A stretch of DNA of 64,000 nucleotides from contig JAAFJY010000032.1 of assembly GCA_013299105.1 (NCBI GenBank), forward strand, positions 35,890 to 99,889. Reading direction: 5' to 3'. Shown in pieces: positions 1-8,438 of this stretch. The notes below the pieces were generated by a model. It ran no database searches and was not told the origin of the DNA. It worked only from the letters and a program-made list of their open reading frames with translations. The DNA is from Chitinophagales bacterium (GTDB lineage: Bacteria > Bacteroidota > Bacteroidia > Chitinophagales > Saprospiraceae). Position numbers and translations under genes: made by a program. Position 1 is the stretch's first letter; the number at the start of each line of letters is the position of its first letter.

Positions 1-509
1 ACTGAGCCTTCGGGGTCATTGGTGTAATCGTTGTTGGGCGGTGCCTCATTGGCTACCAGAATTTTGCGGTTGTCGGGGGTCAGGGCCATGCCATCGGGAG
101 CGGGACCTACGGTGTATTCTTTGACCACTTCTTTGCGGTCATTAAAAATCACCACTTTGCCGTTGTTGTTGGCACCATTGGCTTCTAATGCTACCGCAAT
201 TTGGCCAGGCAAAACCAACACATTTTTGATTTTTCCGCCCAAAGTTCCCATCGGAATGGTGTCAATGCGCCTGATTGCGGCTGGGTTGGAGGCATCCAAA
301 ATGCCCAGCGAATTGCTGCGTGGGCTGGTGTAATAAATGCGCTTGCTTACGGCATCATAAGCCACGCCTTCTACTCCACCATTGTTGAACACATCGGTGT
401 AGAAAGTGGCCAGTGGTTTGAGTGCGAGTGTTTTTTGGGCAAAAAGTGAGTGTACAGTACTTGCCAGCAAAGCAAGCACGAGCATGGTACCCAGATTAGT
501 TTTTTTCAT
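1..509 (-). CDS. Secreted beta-propeller protein, N-terminal part (runs off window edge)
   Basis: Reading from an ATG at 509 towards base 1, the frame stays open to the window edge, giving about 169 residues. The first ~25 residues form a signal peptide (MKKTN start, hydrophobic core, end in FAQ). What follows looks like blades of a YVTN/YncE-type beta-propeller: repeated hydrophobic strands, and phrases such as GVAYDAVSKRIYYTS, VLPGQIAVALEAN and APDGMALTPDNRKILVANE. The last phrase resembles the choice-of-anchor I / secreted phytase-like propellers of Bacteroidota. The C-terminus, where an anchor or type IX sorting domain would sit, lies outside the window. Substrate and function cannot be stated. 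A TAnnTTTG-type -7 element lies about 250 bases upstream. Confidence 0.7.
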   Translation of the reverse strand, partial: MKKTNLGTMLVLALLASTVHSLFAQKTLALKPLATFYTDVFNNGGVEGVAYDAVSKRIYYTSPRSNSLGILDASNPAAIRRIDTIPMGTLGGKIKNVLVLPGQIAVALEANGANNNGKVVIFNDRKEVVKEYTVGPAPDGMALTPDNRKILVANEAPPNNDYTNDPEGS

Positions 510-825
510 AAAAAGGTTTTTGAGAAGACGGGGCAGATAAGTAAAGAGCCACAAATAAATCATACCAAGTTGCAACTTCGTTGCCATTCCAGCCCCGCTT
601 CGCGGTGCAGATTTGGAACACGGATGACACAGATGAAACGGATTTTCACGGATTTCCAACATGATTTTGACCATGAAGTTGGCACACCTTGCACTGCCCA
701 TTCGTGAAAATTGATAACCATATATTTTGTGACGCATTAAAATTAGCCCCAGTTTATGCAAAGATAAATGCAAAGCTGTTTGGTGAAAAACCTGCTTTAA
801 GTGGTTATTGAAAAAAAGTGATTGC
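510..825. other. Intergenic spacer with a promoter-like site
   Basis: No convincing gene is present. Around 615-660 there is a low-complexity stretch built from short ACGGAT and CACGGAT units. The 3' end of the cyclase gene borders it at 826. The only regulatory signal is the promoter-like box at 759-766 on the minus strand. Confidence 0.5.
759..791 (-). promoter_or_regulatory. Putative Bacteroidota promoter for the 1-509 gene
   Basis: The minus strand carries TATCTTTG at 766-759, matching the TAnnTTTG -7 consensus. A T-rich -33 region (TTTTTC) lies about 18-19 bases upstream. Transcription would start near 752 and leave a leader of roughly 240 bases before the ATG at 509, which is longer than usual. 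Confidence 0.4.
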
Positions 826-2490
826 TTAATCAGCCACCGCAGTAGCTCCAGCCAGGGCTTTTTCTACAAAATACATGTCAAGTTCGCCCTTGTTTTTGGC
901 GGGCATCCGGCCCCGATAATTGCAGGCAAAACGGTAGCGGATGAGATTGTACGTATCCTGAGAGATATTGACCCGGCCAGGCTCGCTATTGGATTCGATG
1001 CGAGAAGCCAGGTTGACAGTATCGCCCCAAATGTCATAAGCAAATTTGACATCGCCCACCACGCCAGCCACTACTGGGCCAGTATGCAAGCCGATGCGAG
1101 CTTCAAAAAAGGGTTTACCCTGGCGGATGCGCAGTTGCTTGTATTCGTTCAGGTAGGATTGCATGTCGAGTGCAGCTTGCACCAGGTTATAAGGCATGGC
1201 TTTGCGCTCTGACAAGCCCGTTGCACACATGTATGCGTCGCCGATGGTTTTGATTTTTTCGATGTCCGGGTACTGTTTGATGATATAGTCGAAGGCTTTG
1301 AAACACTTGTCCAGTTCTTCCACCAGTTCTTCCGGGCTGAGTTGCTCAGCGATGTGGGTGAAATTCACGAAATCAGAAAACAGGACCGTCACCTGATCAA
1401 ACCTCCTGGCCTGGGCCTTGCCCTGGTTTTTCAGCTCTTCAGCGATGCGCTTGGGCAGGATGTTCAGGAGCAAGCCATCGGAGCGCTCCTGCTCCTGGGC
1501 GATGATTTTGTTTTTGTCTTCCAGGCTTTTGGCCAGTCGCTTTTTAGATTGAAAACGGCCGTACAACAAGATGGTCAGGAGCAAAAGTACACAAGCCGCC
1601 GCCAGGATCATCTGCAAAAACTTATCGCGTTCCGCAGCTACTTGTTGTTGTTCTTTGACCAAGAGTTCTTGCCGCATCAGGGCATTTTCTTGCTCCTCTA
1701 GTGCGAGTTTGTTGGCCAACACATCCCTGGAAAGCTTTTTTACTTCATTCTCGCGTTCTTTTACCGCGATTTCAGCTGTTTCTCTCGCCTTGCTGGCTTC
1801 CACCAGGTCCTCGGCTTTTTGAGTTACTTCGGCTTCTACTTTTTCTTTGGCTTTCACCAACTCCTGTTGTTTGACCTCCAGAGTAGTTTTTTCGTTGTTC
1901 AATTGGTTTTTTTCTGCCGAGAGGTCGGCCAAACGCCCTTGTACCTGGTTGATTTGTTGCTCCAATTGGCGTTTTTCGCGTTCCAGGGCAGCGCGTTGGG
2001 CGGCGTACTGGTTTTCTAAATCGCCTACTTTAAGCCCTTTTTGGGTCACAAAAGAAAAGGCATCCTTGGTGATGCGGAAAGCATCATCATACTCTCGTTT
2101 TTTGGAGTAGTAGGTGCTGTATTTTTCCGCTGCGCGGGCGAGCATGTCGAGGTCATTGGCCTCTTTGGCGTATTGAACGGCGTACTTGAGCCAGTTGCGC
2201 ATGTTGGGTTCATCGCCTTGTTTTTCGGCAATTTGCGCAATCAAGTAGGAAGTTGCAGCGGTCTGAATGCGGTTGCCACTTTCGCGGGCCAGGGTAAAAG
2301 CCTGTTTGGCATAAGTCATCGCTTTCTTATTGTCTGAAGCGATCAACTGGTTGGCAAGTTGGGTTTGCAAAGCGATTTTTTCGCCTGGCGCAGTAGCTTC
2401 CAGCAATTGTTTTTCCAAATCAGCCACACTTTGGGCCCATGCCAAAAAGGGCATTAAACTGCAAAAGAGTAGAGTATAAATGTGTTTCAT
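826..2490 (-). CDS. Membrane-anchored class III adenylate cyclase with TPR and coiled coil
   Basis: This 554-residue protein is predicted to make cAMP from ATP. Order of parts: signal peptide 1-20 (ends WAQ), helical TPR-like repeats ~25-150, long charged coiled coil ~160-290, one membrane segment ~294-311, a short helical linker, and the cyclase domain ~363-545. Metal aspartates are D373 (LFSDF) and D418 (TIGDAY). Adenine-selecting K414 and D486 (YDIWG) and transition-state N493/R497 (NLASR) are all present, so adenylate rather than guanylate cyclase is favoured. The sensor half should be periplasmic and the catalytic half cytoplasmic. The ATG at 2490 is chosen over an upstream start at 2550 because it begins the signal peptide. 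No cognate cAMP receptor is nearby. Confidence 0.88.
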   Translation of the reverse strand: MKHIYTLLFCSLMPFLAWAQSVADLEKQLLEATAPGEKIALQTQLANQLIASDNKKAMTYAKQAFTLARESGNRIQTAATSYLIAQIAEKQGDEPNMRNWLKYAVQYAKEANDLDMLARAAEKYSTYYSKKREYDDAFRITKDAFSFVTQKGLKVGDLENQYAAQRAALEREKRQLEQQINQVQGRLADLSAEKNQLNNEKTTLEVKQQELVKAKEKVEAEVTQKAEDLVEASKARETAEIAVKERENEVKKLSRDVLANKLALEEQENALMRQELLVKEQQQVAAERDKFLQMILAAACVLLLLTILLYGRFQSKKRLAKSLEDKNKIIAQEQERSDGLLLNILPKRIAEELKNQGKAQARRFDQVTVLFSDFVNFTHIAEQLSPEELVEELDKCFKAFDYIIKQYPDIEKIKTIGDAYMCATGLSERKAMPYNLVQAALDMQSYLNEYKQLRIRQGKPFFEARIGLHTGPVVAGVVGDVKFAYDIWGDTVNLASRIESNSEPGRVNISQDTYNLIRYRFACNYRGRMPAKNKGELDMYFVEKALAGATAVAD

Positions 2491-2648
2491 GACCAGTTGT
2501 TTGGGGCAAGTCTTGGGTAAAATCCAATTTTTTTGAAAAGTTACATGCATATGTTTTCCAAGACCACAAGATAACTCAAAAGCGCGATGCTTTAGTATTT
2601 TTCTTATACGTTGTTTTTGTCAAAAAGATCGCGCTGTGTTAGGAAAGG

Positions 2649-3221
2649 CTAATTTTTGGCCAAAACACTACGCTCCATGTCGCATGCCAGCAAATAATAG
2701 CGGTTGTCGTTGTAGCTAAAATGCCCCAAAACCTCCCAATGTAGCTTGCGGGTATGCGCAGCCAAAGACCTCGGATTGTGCATATTGATAAAGGTAATAC
2801 TGATGCGAAACTTCGGTGCCCAGGCCAGCCTCAGGCACTCAAATAAGTGTTGGAAAACTCCGGTATTGCGCCAGTTTTCGTGAACGCAAACCGGGCCATA
2901 CTGAAAGCAATTGTCTTCAGAAAGTTCGGCATCCAAAAAACTCGCCTCTGGCAAAATATCGACCATGTACTCAAACATCGGCCACTGTTTCCAATACGAC
3001 CAGGGTGCGGCATAGGCATAAGCAATGATTTCTCCTTGGGCTTCGGCCACAAAAACGCCATTCAAGGCCAGGGCTTCCAGGATTTGTGGTTCGGTAAAAG
3101 GCGTGGTCACGAAACCATTGTCGCGGGCTTCGGGTGGAAGATTGGCCAACAAGTAAAGCGATTGCAGTTGAAGAATGCCTGCAAGGTCTTGAGCGGTAGC
3201 TGGGCGGGTGTGAAAGTCCAT
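2649..3221 (-). CDS. GNAT family N-acetyltransferase
   Basis: A 190-residue protein with the GNAT fold: an N-terminal RPAT..DL strand-helix, a central [16 protein letters not shown] strand pair, and the acetyl-CoA-binding block near residues 110-130 ([20 protein letters not shown]), which matches the V.P.xRgxGi.. pattern only loosely. It would transfer an acyl group from CoA to an amine, but the substrate is not evident. The ATG at 3221 is preferred; a GTG at 3248 would add nine residues and has no better context. It is divergent from the mutase gene with a 96-base spacer. Confidence 0.75.
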   Translation of the reverse strand: MDFHTRPATAQDLAGILQLQSLYLLANLPPEARDNGFVTTPFTEPQILEALALNGVFVAEAQGEIIAYAYAAPWSYWKQWPMFEYMVDILPEASFLDAELSEDNCFQYGPVCVHENWRNTGVFQHLFECLRLAWAPKFRISITFINMHNPRSLAAHTRKLHWEVLGHFSYNDNRYYLLACDMERSVLAKN

Positions 3222-3317
3222 TTCATCTGTTTTCGCCGACAATATCACTGTTTTCTAAAAAATGAGTCCAGTATTTTCTTAAAAGCGCCTATTTTTACCC
3301 TACCTAAGCAACCAAAG

Positions 3318-5462
3318 ATGCCAAAACCAAATTTTAACCAAATACCACTGGACAAAACCCTGGGCACCGCCGCCCCAAACAAAGGCGAGCCCTGGCAGAG
3401 TCCCGAAAACATCGCCGTCAAACCCAGCTACCAGGCAAGTGACCTCGCCACTGCCCGACACTTGCACTTCGCAGCAGGCATCCCGCCTTTCTTGCGGGGG
3501 CCTTATGCCTCAATGTACACCGTGCGGCCCTGGACCATCCGCCAATACGCGGGATTTTCGACTGCTGAAGCCAGTAATGCTTTTTACCGCCGCAACCTGG
3601 CACAAGGACAAAAAGGACTATCGGTGGCTTTTGACCTGGCTACGCACCGGGGTTACGACTCCGACCACGAGCGGGTGCAAGGCGACGTTGGCAAAGCTGG
3701 CGTGGCCATCGACAGTGTGGAGGATATGAAGATCCTCTTCGACCAAATCCCACTCAATGACATGTCGGTGTCGATGACCATGAACGGGGCCGTGATCCCA
3801 GTCATGGCCTTTTACATCGTCGCTGCCGAGGAACAGGGCGTAAAACCCGCCCAACTCAGCGGCACCATCCAAAACGATATCCTCAAGGAGTTCATGGTGC
3901 GGAATACTTACATCTATCCGCCGGAGCACTCCATGCGCATCATCGCCGATATTTTTGCGTATTGCGCCCAAAACATGCCCAAGTTCAACTCCATTTCGAT
4001 CAGCGGCTACCACATGCACGAGGCTGGTGCTCCCGCCGACCTGGAATTGGCCTACACCCTGGCCGATGGCCTGGAATACCTGCGACGCGGCATTGAAGCA
4101 GGTTTGGACATCGACGATTTTGCCCCCCGCCTTTCTTTCTTTTGGGGCATTGGTATGAACCACTTTATGGAAATTGCCAAGTTGCGGGCCGGGCGCTTGC
4201 TCTGGGCCAAGCTGGTGCAGCAGTTCAATCCCAAGGATTCAAAATCCCTGGCCCTGCGTACCCATTGCCAAACCTCGGGTTGGAGCCTCACCGAGCAGGA
4301 CCCTTTCAACAATATAGCCCGTACCAGTATCGAGGCCCTGGCTGCGGTCTTGGGCGGCACCCAATCTTTACACACCAACTCCCTGGATGAAGCGATCGCC
4401 CTGCCGACCGATTTTTCGGCCAAAATTGCCCGCGATACGCAATTGATTTTGCAAAAAGAAACCGACATCACCAAGGCCATCGACCCTTGGGCAGGGTCTT
4501 ATTATGTGGAATCCCTCACCCACGAACTCTGCGAACGCGCCTGGGCCCTGATCCAAGAAGTGGAGGAAATGGGCGGCATGGCCAAAGCCATTGAAGCGGG
4601 CCTGCCCAAATTGCGGATCGAAGAAGCCGCCGCCCGCAAACAAGCCCGCATTGACAGCGGCAAAGACCAGATCGTGGGTGTGAACGTGTTTCGCCTGGAA
4701 GAAGAAGCGCCAATTGACATCCTCGAAGTGGACAATACCGCCGTGCGCGAAACTCAAGTCGAGCGCTTACAAAAAATTCGCAGTACCCGCGACGAAACTG
4801 CTTGTCAGGCTACCCTGGAAGATCTGTACCAATGTGCCCTGCACAAAAAGGGCAACCTGCTCGAAAAAGCCGTGGTTTGTGCCCGCGCCCGTGCTACCCT
4901 GGGCGAGATTTCGCTGGCAATGGAGCGCGTTTTTGGCCGCTACCAACCACCCATTCGCTCGGTAAGTGGGGTATATGCCCGCGAATCGGCCACCGACCAT
5001 GATTTTCTCGAAGCCCGCCAATTGGCCGACCAATTTGCCAGCTTGGAAGGCCGTCGGCCCCGCATCATGGTGGCCAAACTGGGCCAGGACGGCCACGACC
5101 GGGGTGCCAAAGTGATTGCCACCAGCTTTGCCGACCTGGGTTTTGACGTGGACATCGGCCCCTTGTTCCAAACCCCCGCCGAAGCAGCCCGCCAGGCCGT
5201 GGAAAACGACGTACACATTCTTGGCATTTCTTCACTGGCTGCGGGCCACAAAACCCTGGTGCCCCAAGTGATGGCCGAATTGGAAAAGCTCAATCGAGAA
5301 GACATCATGGTCGTAGTAGGCGGCGTGATTCCGGCCCAGGATTACGAGTATTTGTATGAGTATGGTGTGGTGGGCGTTTTTGGGCCGGGTACCAAAATTC
5401 CACTCGCTGCCAAGGAGTTGCTGCGCTTGTTGTTGCTGTTGATTGTGGGCGAGGAGCCTTAA
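3318..5462 (+). CDS. scpA: Methylmalonyl-CoA mutase, catalytic (large/alpha) chain
   Basis: At 714 residues this is the length of the E. coli Sbm/ScpA chain. It interconverts (R)-methylmalonyl-CoA and succinyl-CoA with adenosylcobalamin, linking propionate metabolism to the TCA cycle. The N-terminal TIM barrel carries family signatures ([39 protein letters not shown]). The C-terminal B12-binding domain (~585-710) has the DxHxxG motif GQDGHDRG, with H593 the expected lower cobalt ligand, plus the GGVIPAQD strand. The ATG at 3318 fits the family N-terminus; longer frames overlap the divergent GNAT gene. No small subunit or MeaB-type chaperone gene is adjacent, so it is either homodimeric or its partners lie elsewhere. 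Confidence 0.95.
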   Translation: MPKPNFNQIPLDKTLGTAAPNKGEPWQSPENIAVKPSYQASDLATARHLHFAAGIPPFLRGPYASMYTVRPWTIRQYAGFSTAEASNAFYRRNLAQGQKGLSVAFDLATHRGYDSDHERVQGDVGKAGVAIDSVEDMKILFDQIPLNDMSVSMTMNGAVIPVMAFYIVAAEEQGVKPAQLSGTIQNDILKEFMVRNTYIYPPEHSMRIIADIFAYCAQNMPKFNSISISGYHMHEAGAPADLELAYTLADGLEYLRRGIEAGLDIDDFAPRLSFFWGIGMNHFMEIAKLRAGRLLWAKLVQQFNPKDSKSLALRTHCQTSGWSLTEQDPFNNIARTSIEALAAVLGGTQSLHTNSLDEAIALPTDFSAKIARDTQLILQKETDITKAIDPWAGSYYVESLTHELCERAWALIQEVEEMGGMAKAIEAGLPKLRIEEAAARKQARIDSGKDQIVGVNVFRLEEEAPIDILEVDNTAVRETQVERLQKIRSTRDETACQATLEDLYQCALHKKGNLLEKAVVCARARATLGEISLAMERVFGRYQPPIRSVSGVYARESATDHDFLEARQLADQFASLEGRRPRIMVAKLGQDGHDRGAKVIATSFADLGFDVDIGPLFQTPAEAARQAVENDVHILGISSLAAGHKTLVPQVMAELEKLNREDIMVVVGGVIPAQDYEYLYEYGVVGVFGPGTKIPLAAKELLRLLLLLIVGEEP

Positions 5463-5471
5463 TTAGAAGAA

Positions 5472-5860
5472 TCAGATCATATCATCGCTGATTGCGGGGA
5501 CGAAATTTCTAAGTCCGTTCAAAAAGTGATTGAAACTAGAAGAAGAGTTTTGTTCAAGATTCATAAAAGGTGCAATTTTTTGTGCCGTCGAAATTTGAGC
5601 TAACTCGGGTAAAATCTTTTTTAACTCCTCTTTTGCATTAGCAAGAGCATCCGGATTCCGGTACTTTGCTTTGTTACGATAATTAGAAGCTCTAAATCTT
5701 GGATATGCCTGCTCAATTGCATCCATGTCTCCCCAATACCAAGCTTCAAGTTCCTTACATACGATCCTTATTAATAATGGCAAATTGGGTTCACCATTTG
5801 GGAACGCTTCTCCCAAAAGTTTTGCTTTGAGAATTTTGCAATCCGCAGAATCTTGATCAT
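5472..5860 (-). pseudogene. DUF4276 (TOPRIM-like) protein, C-terminal fragment 3' of the IS
   Basis: This is the downstream part of a DUF4276 gene cut by the IS at 5861-6883. It begins at the conserved DQDSADCK block (the acidic DxD of this TOPRIM-like family) and contains the family hallmark LIRIVCKELEAWYWGD, ending at the TGA at 5472. An upstream ATG inside the IS end could give a 148-residue product, but that product would carry IS-encoded residues at its start. Joining this piece (from 5856) to 7095-6884 gives 597 bases, exactly 199 codons, in frame. It converges with the mutase gene, leaving only 9 bases between stops. Confidence 0.85.
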
Positions 5861-5900
5861 AAAGGTTATACAGAAATTTTTTGTATACTTCGCGCTCGCA
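5861..5900 (+). repeat. Left terminal inverted repeat of the IS
   Basis: The outer part reads AAAGGTTATACAGAAA and pairs with the reverse complement of the right end (11 of 16 positions). The inner part, CGCGCTCGCA at 5891-5900, pairs with CGCGCACGCA (9 of 10). Confidence 0.7.
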
Positions 5901-5926
5901 TGTGCGAACCCAAAACATGATGCCTT

Positions 5927-6841
5927 ATGGACTGCAAAGAAAAGAAAAAAAATACGAAGCAATTTCTGGCTTTGACTTCTTTAGAGGTCGAGGAATTTGA
6001 CCTTCTCCTTGAAGCCTTTGAGCCTCGTTGGATACGTTACTATCGCTATCATAACTTAGATGGCAGCCACCGTAAACACCCTAGAACTAAAGAACATGGG
6101 AATGCCGCCTTACAGGGTACGGAACAAAAACTGTTCTTTCTCTTGGTTTACTTGAAGAACAATTCCCTTCAACAATACCATGCAGCAAGCTTTGGTGTAT
6201 CACAAGCGAAAGTGTCTCGAATTGTGAAGACCCTGCTGGAGATACTCAATGAGACCCTCAAATCCATGAAACTAACGCCTTATCGGGATGGAGAGAGCCT
6301 TCAAAGGGTACTTGCAGATCATCCGGACAAAATTTTTTCTTACGATGGCACAGATCGCAGCATTGGGCGTAATGTGGACCAAGATGCCCAAGAAGTAGAA
6401 TTCAGCGGTAAACATCACGGTCACAAAGTCAAGAACCTGTTGCTGTGCGATGATAGCCAATACATCCATTACATGTCTCCCACCTTTCCTGGTAGTGCAC
6501 ATGACAAAGCCATTTGTGATGAATTTCCCATTACTTTGCCATTTGGCAGTGTTCTCAGACAAGATTTAGGCTTTTTGGGCCATATTGTTGATGGTGTAAC
6601 GGTTGAGCAGCCTCACAAAACACCTCGCAAGGGTGAACTGACTTTTGCTCAGAAGCTATTCAATAAAATGTTTGCAGGCTTACGAGTAGTTGTTGAGCAT
6701 GCTAACAGTGGGGTTAAACGACTGAAAATTGTCAAAGACAAAATCAGAGTCCACTCCACGGAATTCAGAGACAAGGTGATGCTTGCTGCATGTGCTCTAC
6801 ACAACTTAAGAGTTAGAAGCGCTGGCAGAGCCTACGCATAA
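5927..6841 (+). CDS. DDE transposase of the IS (DDE_Tnp_4 type)
   Basis: A 304-residue transposase that would cut and join the ends of the surrounding element. The N-terminal third contains a helix-turn-helix (QYHAASFGVSQAKVSRIVKTL, about residues 85-105). The catalytic acidic residues are visible as FSYDGTDRSI (first D), LLLCDDSQYI...SAHDK (second D) and VVVEHANSGVKRLK (E). This spacing and the E..N...KR.K tail are typical of the DDE superfamily endonuclease group within the IS5 superfamily. The frame is intact, so the IS may still be active. It ends 42 bases before the right end. Confidence 0.9.
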   Translation: MDCKEKKKNTKQFLALTSLEVEEFDLLLEAFEPRWIRYYRYHNLDGSHRKHPRTKEHGNAALQGTEQKLFFLLVYLKNNSLQQYHAASFGVSQAKVSRIVKTLLEILNETLKSMKLTPYRDGESLQRVLADHPDKIFSYDGTDRSIGRNVDQDAQEVEFSGKHHGHKVKNLLLCDDSQYIHYMSPTFPGSAHDKAICDEFPITLPFGSVLRQDLGFLGHIVDGVTVEQPHKTPRKGELTFAQKLFNKMFAGLRVVVEHANSGVKRLKIVKDKIRVHSTEFRDKVMLAACALHNLRVRSAGRAYA

Positions 6842-6843
6842 CT

Positions 6844-6883
6844 TGCGTGCGCGTTAGTGTACACATTTTTTCCGAATAATGTC
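6844..6883 (-). repeat. Right terminal inverted repeat of the IS
   Basis: Read on the minus strand from the outer end it starts GACATTATTCGGAAA and contains CGCGCACGCA at 6853-6844, matching the left repeat. Confidence 0.7.
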
Positions 6884-7095
6884 TCATGTAAAATGACCAC
6901 TCCTACTGGCCTTCCAATGGCAACATATACTTTGATTTTTTCTCTTACAGCTTTTTGTAACTCAGATTTCCCACTGAATGTTCTCAAAAATACATTGTGG
7001 TTAATTGACCAACCTTCAGGTAATACTTTTGGCAGAATAACGTTCAGTATTTCCGCCATTGACTGTTCCTCTAAAAAAAACTCTAAAATTTGCAT
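6884..7095 (-). pseudogene. DUF4276 (TOPRIM-like) protein, N-terminal fragment 5' of the IS
   Basis: The ATG at 7095 starts a frame with the DUF4276 N-terminal strand and acidic residue (ILEFFLEEQSMAEILNVILPKVL), the FSGKSEL segment and the strand GRPVGVVILH, where the IS interrupts it. Translation would run into the IS and stop at 6832 after 87 residues. The family's second acidic motif is lost to the other fragment, so no functional protein is expected unless the IS excises precisely. The start lies 9 bases after the stop of the ATPase gene, indicating a two-gene operon transcribed leftwards. Confidence 0.85.
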
Positions 7096-7104
7096 GATTC
7101 TAAA

Positions 7105-8319
7105 TTATTTTAAATCTTTCATACCAGGACCACTTCCTTGCAAATAGTTTTGTCTCCAAAGAGCGCCCAAAGGATCTCCATTGTTGTACAGATTCAATGC
7201 TAATTGATCTTCAATTGCCCTATGTATTTGTGTGCGCCCACCTTCTTTGCTAAGCCAAAATAACTCTTCAATTTCAAGCGCATTTACAAAATCAGGAGAG
7301 TGAGTTGAAATAAACACTTGTCCCCCTCTTTGTGCATATTCTCTAAATTCCTCTGCTAAGAGAGGGAGAAGTTCAGGATGTAAATAATTCTCAGGTTCTT
7401 CTACACAAAGTAAGGGGTGTGGATTAGGGTCATTCAGAAGAATCAAATATGCAAACATCTTAATTGTACCATCAGACACATAGCGAGAAATAAATGGGTC
7501 CTTGAAATTACTGTCCTGAAATTTTAGAACAATACGACCATCAATTGTTTCACTAGCTTCAACATTAGAAACTCCTGGTATTCGAGCGCTCATTTTTTTT
7601 AAAATACCGTCAAAAACTTCACGATGATGTTCAAAGATAAATCGCGTTACTTGCGCTAAATTGTTGCCAGAAGTAGATAAATGTTCGCTAATACCCGTGT
7701 CTTCAACGGATTGCGCAGCTTGAATCTGAAAATTAGAAACATACCAGTTATCCAAAAGTCTACGGAAAGCACTAATCGCTCGAAATTTTTGAAATTGCCC
7801 TAATCCTTTTATAGCCAATGTATAAGGAGCATCTAGGTTTTGTTCTTCTCTAACGGGCTTAAATTCTTGTTTTTGGCTTTCAAAATCAGCTTCATTTACA
7901 ATTGCCTTACCTTGTCCATTCTCAAATTCTAAGAATCGAAAAGGTTTTCCATACTGACCTCTTCGGTAACTTAATACCTCTTTACTTACAATTGGCTGAT
8001 TGCTTCGATCAAGTCCTATTTTTAATTCATATGTGATAAGGGGAGATTTCTGACCTTGTGCTTGTGTATTCCGAAATTTGATTTCAAATTCTATTTCACC
8101 ATTTTCCCCTCTCGATATGACTTCTCTAAAACCGCCTCTTTGATTCAGTGCAACCCTAACATTATGCTGTAAAGCAGTGCTTAAAAAGCCAAAAATATCG
8201 AAAAGAGTAGACTTTCCAGATCCGTTAGCTCCAAGAAATACACAAAGATTTGGTAAATTCTTAATCTCTGCATCTCGGTAAACTTTAAAGTTTTTAATGC
8301 GAATGCGTTCAATTTTCAT
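7105..8319 (-). CDS. SMC/OLD-like AAA family ATPase (partner of DUF4276)
   Basis: A 404-residue ABC-type ATPase of the AAA_15/AAA_21 group. The N-terminus (IRIKNFKVYRD..I..L) leads to a Walker A at residues 30-38 (GANGSGKST). A variable middle (residues ~60-270) lacks an obvious coiled coil. The C-terminal half has a signature-like SRYVSDGTIK, a Walker B LLCVEEPENYLHPEL and the switch motif VFISTHSPDFVNALE. There is no fused nuclease; the TOPRIM-like function would come from the adjacent DUF4276 protein, as in other two-gene ATPase/nuclease cassettes linked to phage defence. The cassette is clearly AT-richer than the flanking mutase and protease genes, suggesting transfer. The defence role is inferred from architecture only. 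Confidence 0.85.
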   Translation of the reverse strand: MKIERIRIKNFKVYRDAEIKNLPNLCVFLGANGSGKSTLFDIFGFLSTALQHNVRVALNQRGGFREVISRGENGEIEFEIKFRNTQAQGQKSPLITYELKIGLDRSNQPIVSKEVLSYRRGQYGKPFRFLEFENGQGKAIVNEADFESQKQEFKPVREEQNLDAPYTLAIKGLGQFQKFRAISAFRRLLDNWYVSNFQIQAAQSVEDTGISEHLSTSGNNLAQVTRFIFEHHREVFDGILKKMSARIPGVSNVEASETIDGRIVLKFQDSNFKDPFISRYVSDGTIKMFAYLILLNDPNPHPLLCVEEPENYLHPELLPLLAEEFREYAQRGGQVFISTHSPDFVNALEIEELFWLSKEGGRTQIHRAIEDQLALNLYNNGDPLGALWRQNYLQGSGPGMKDLK

Positions 8320-8388
8320 ATCTTTTTCAGTGATGTGCTATTTTAGGTGAAAATATCAAATTCTACCTAAAAATTCAATTTAATAATA

Positions 8389-8421
8389 AAAGAGCAAGTA
8401 GAAAAATTCCACTTGCTCTTT
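8389..8421 (-). terminator. Rho-independent terminator for the prc gene
   Basis: Perfect 11-bp arms AAAGAGCAAGT (8389-8399) and ACTTGCTCTTT (8411-8421) around an 11-base loop. On the minus strand the stem is followed by TTTATTATT, just after the protease stop at 8439. Confidence 0.8.
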
Positions 8422-8438
8422 CTATCAACCAATAAACT

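Larger units (their letters stand above)
5861..6883 (+). mobile_element. IS5-superfamily-like insertion sequence (about 1023 bp)
   Basis: The element carries one transposase gene and imperfect terminal inverted repeats of about 45 bases. TCAT occurs immediately outside both ends (5857-5860 and 6884-6887), consistent with a 3-4-bp target duplication. Removing the element with one TCAT copy rebuilds an uninterrupted DUF4276 frame and its HDQDSADC motif, which fixes the boundaries better than the repeats alone. The IS lies antiparallel to the interrupted gene. Confidence 0.85.

Noticed and set aside
2847..3317. N-terminal extension of the mutase frame to 2847
   Set aside because: It overlaps the divergent GNAT gene and has no mutase similarity before residue M at 3318.
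5876..6871. ATTTTTT direct repeats at 5876-5882 and 6865-6871 as the IS target duplication
   Set aside because: Removing the sequence between them leaves the two DUF4276 pieces out of frame with about 12 extra residues. The TCAT boundaries restore the frame and the conserved motif.
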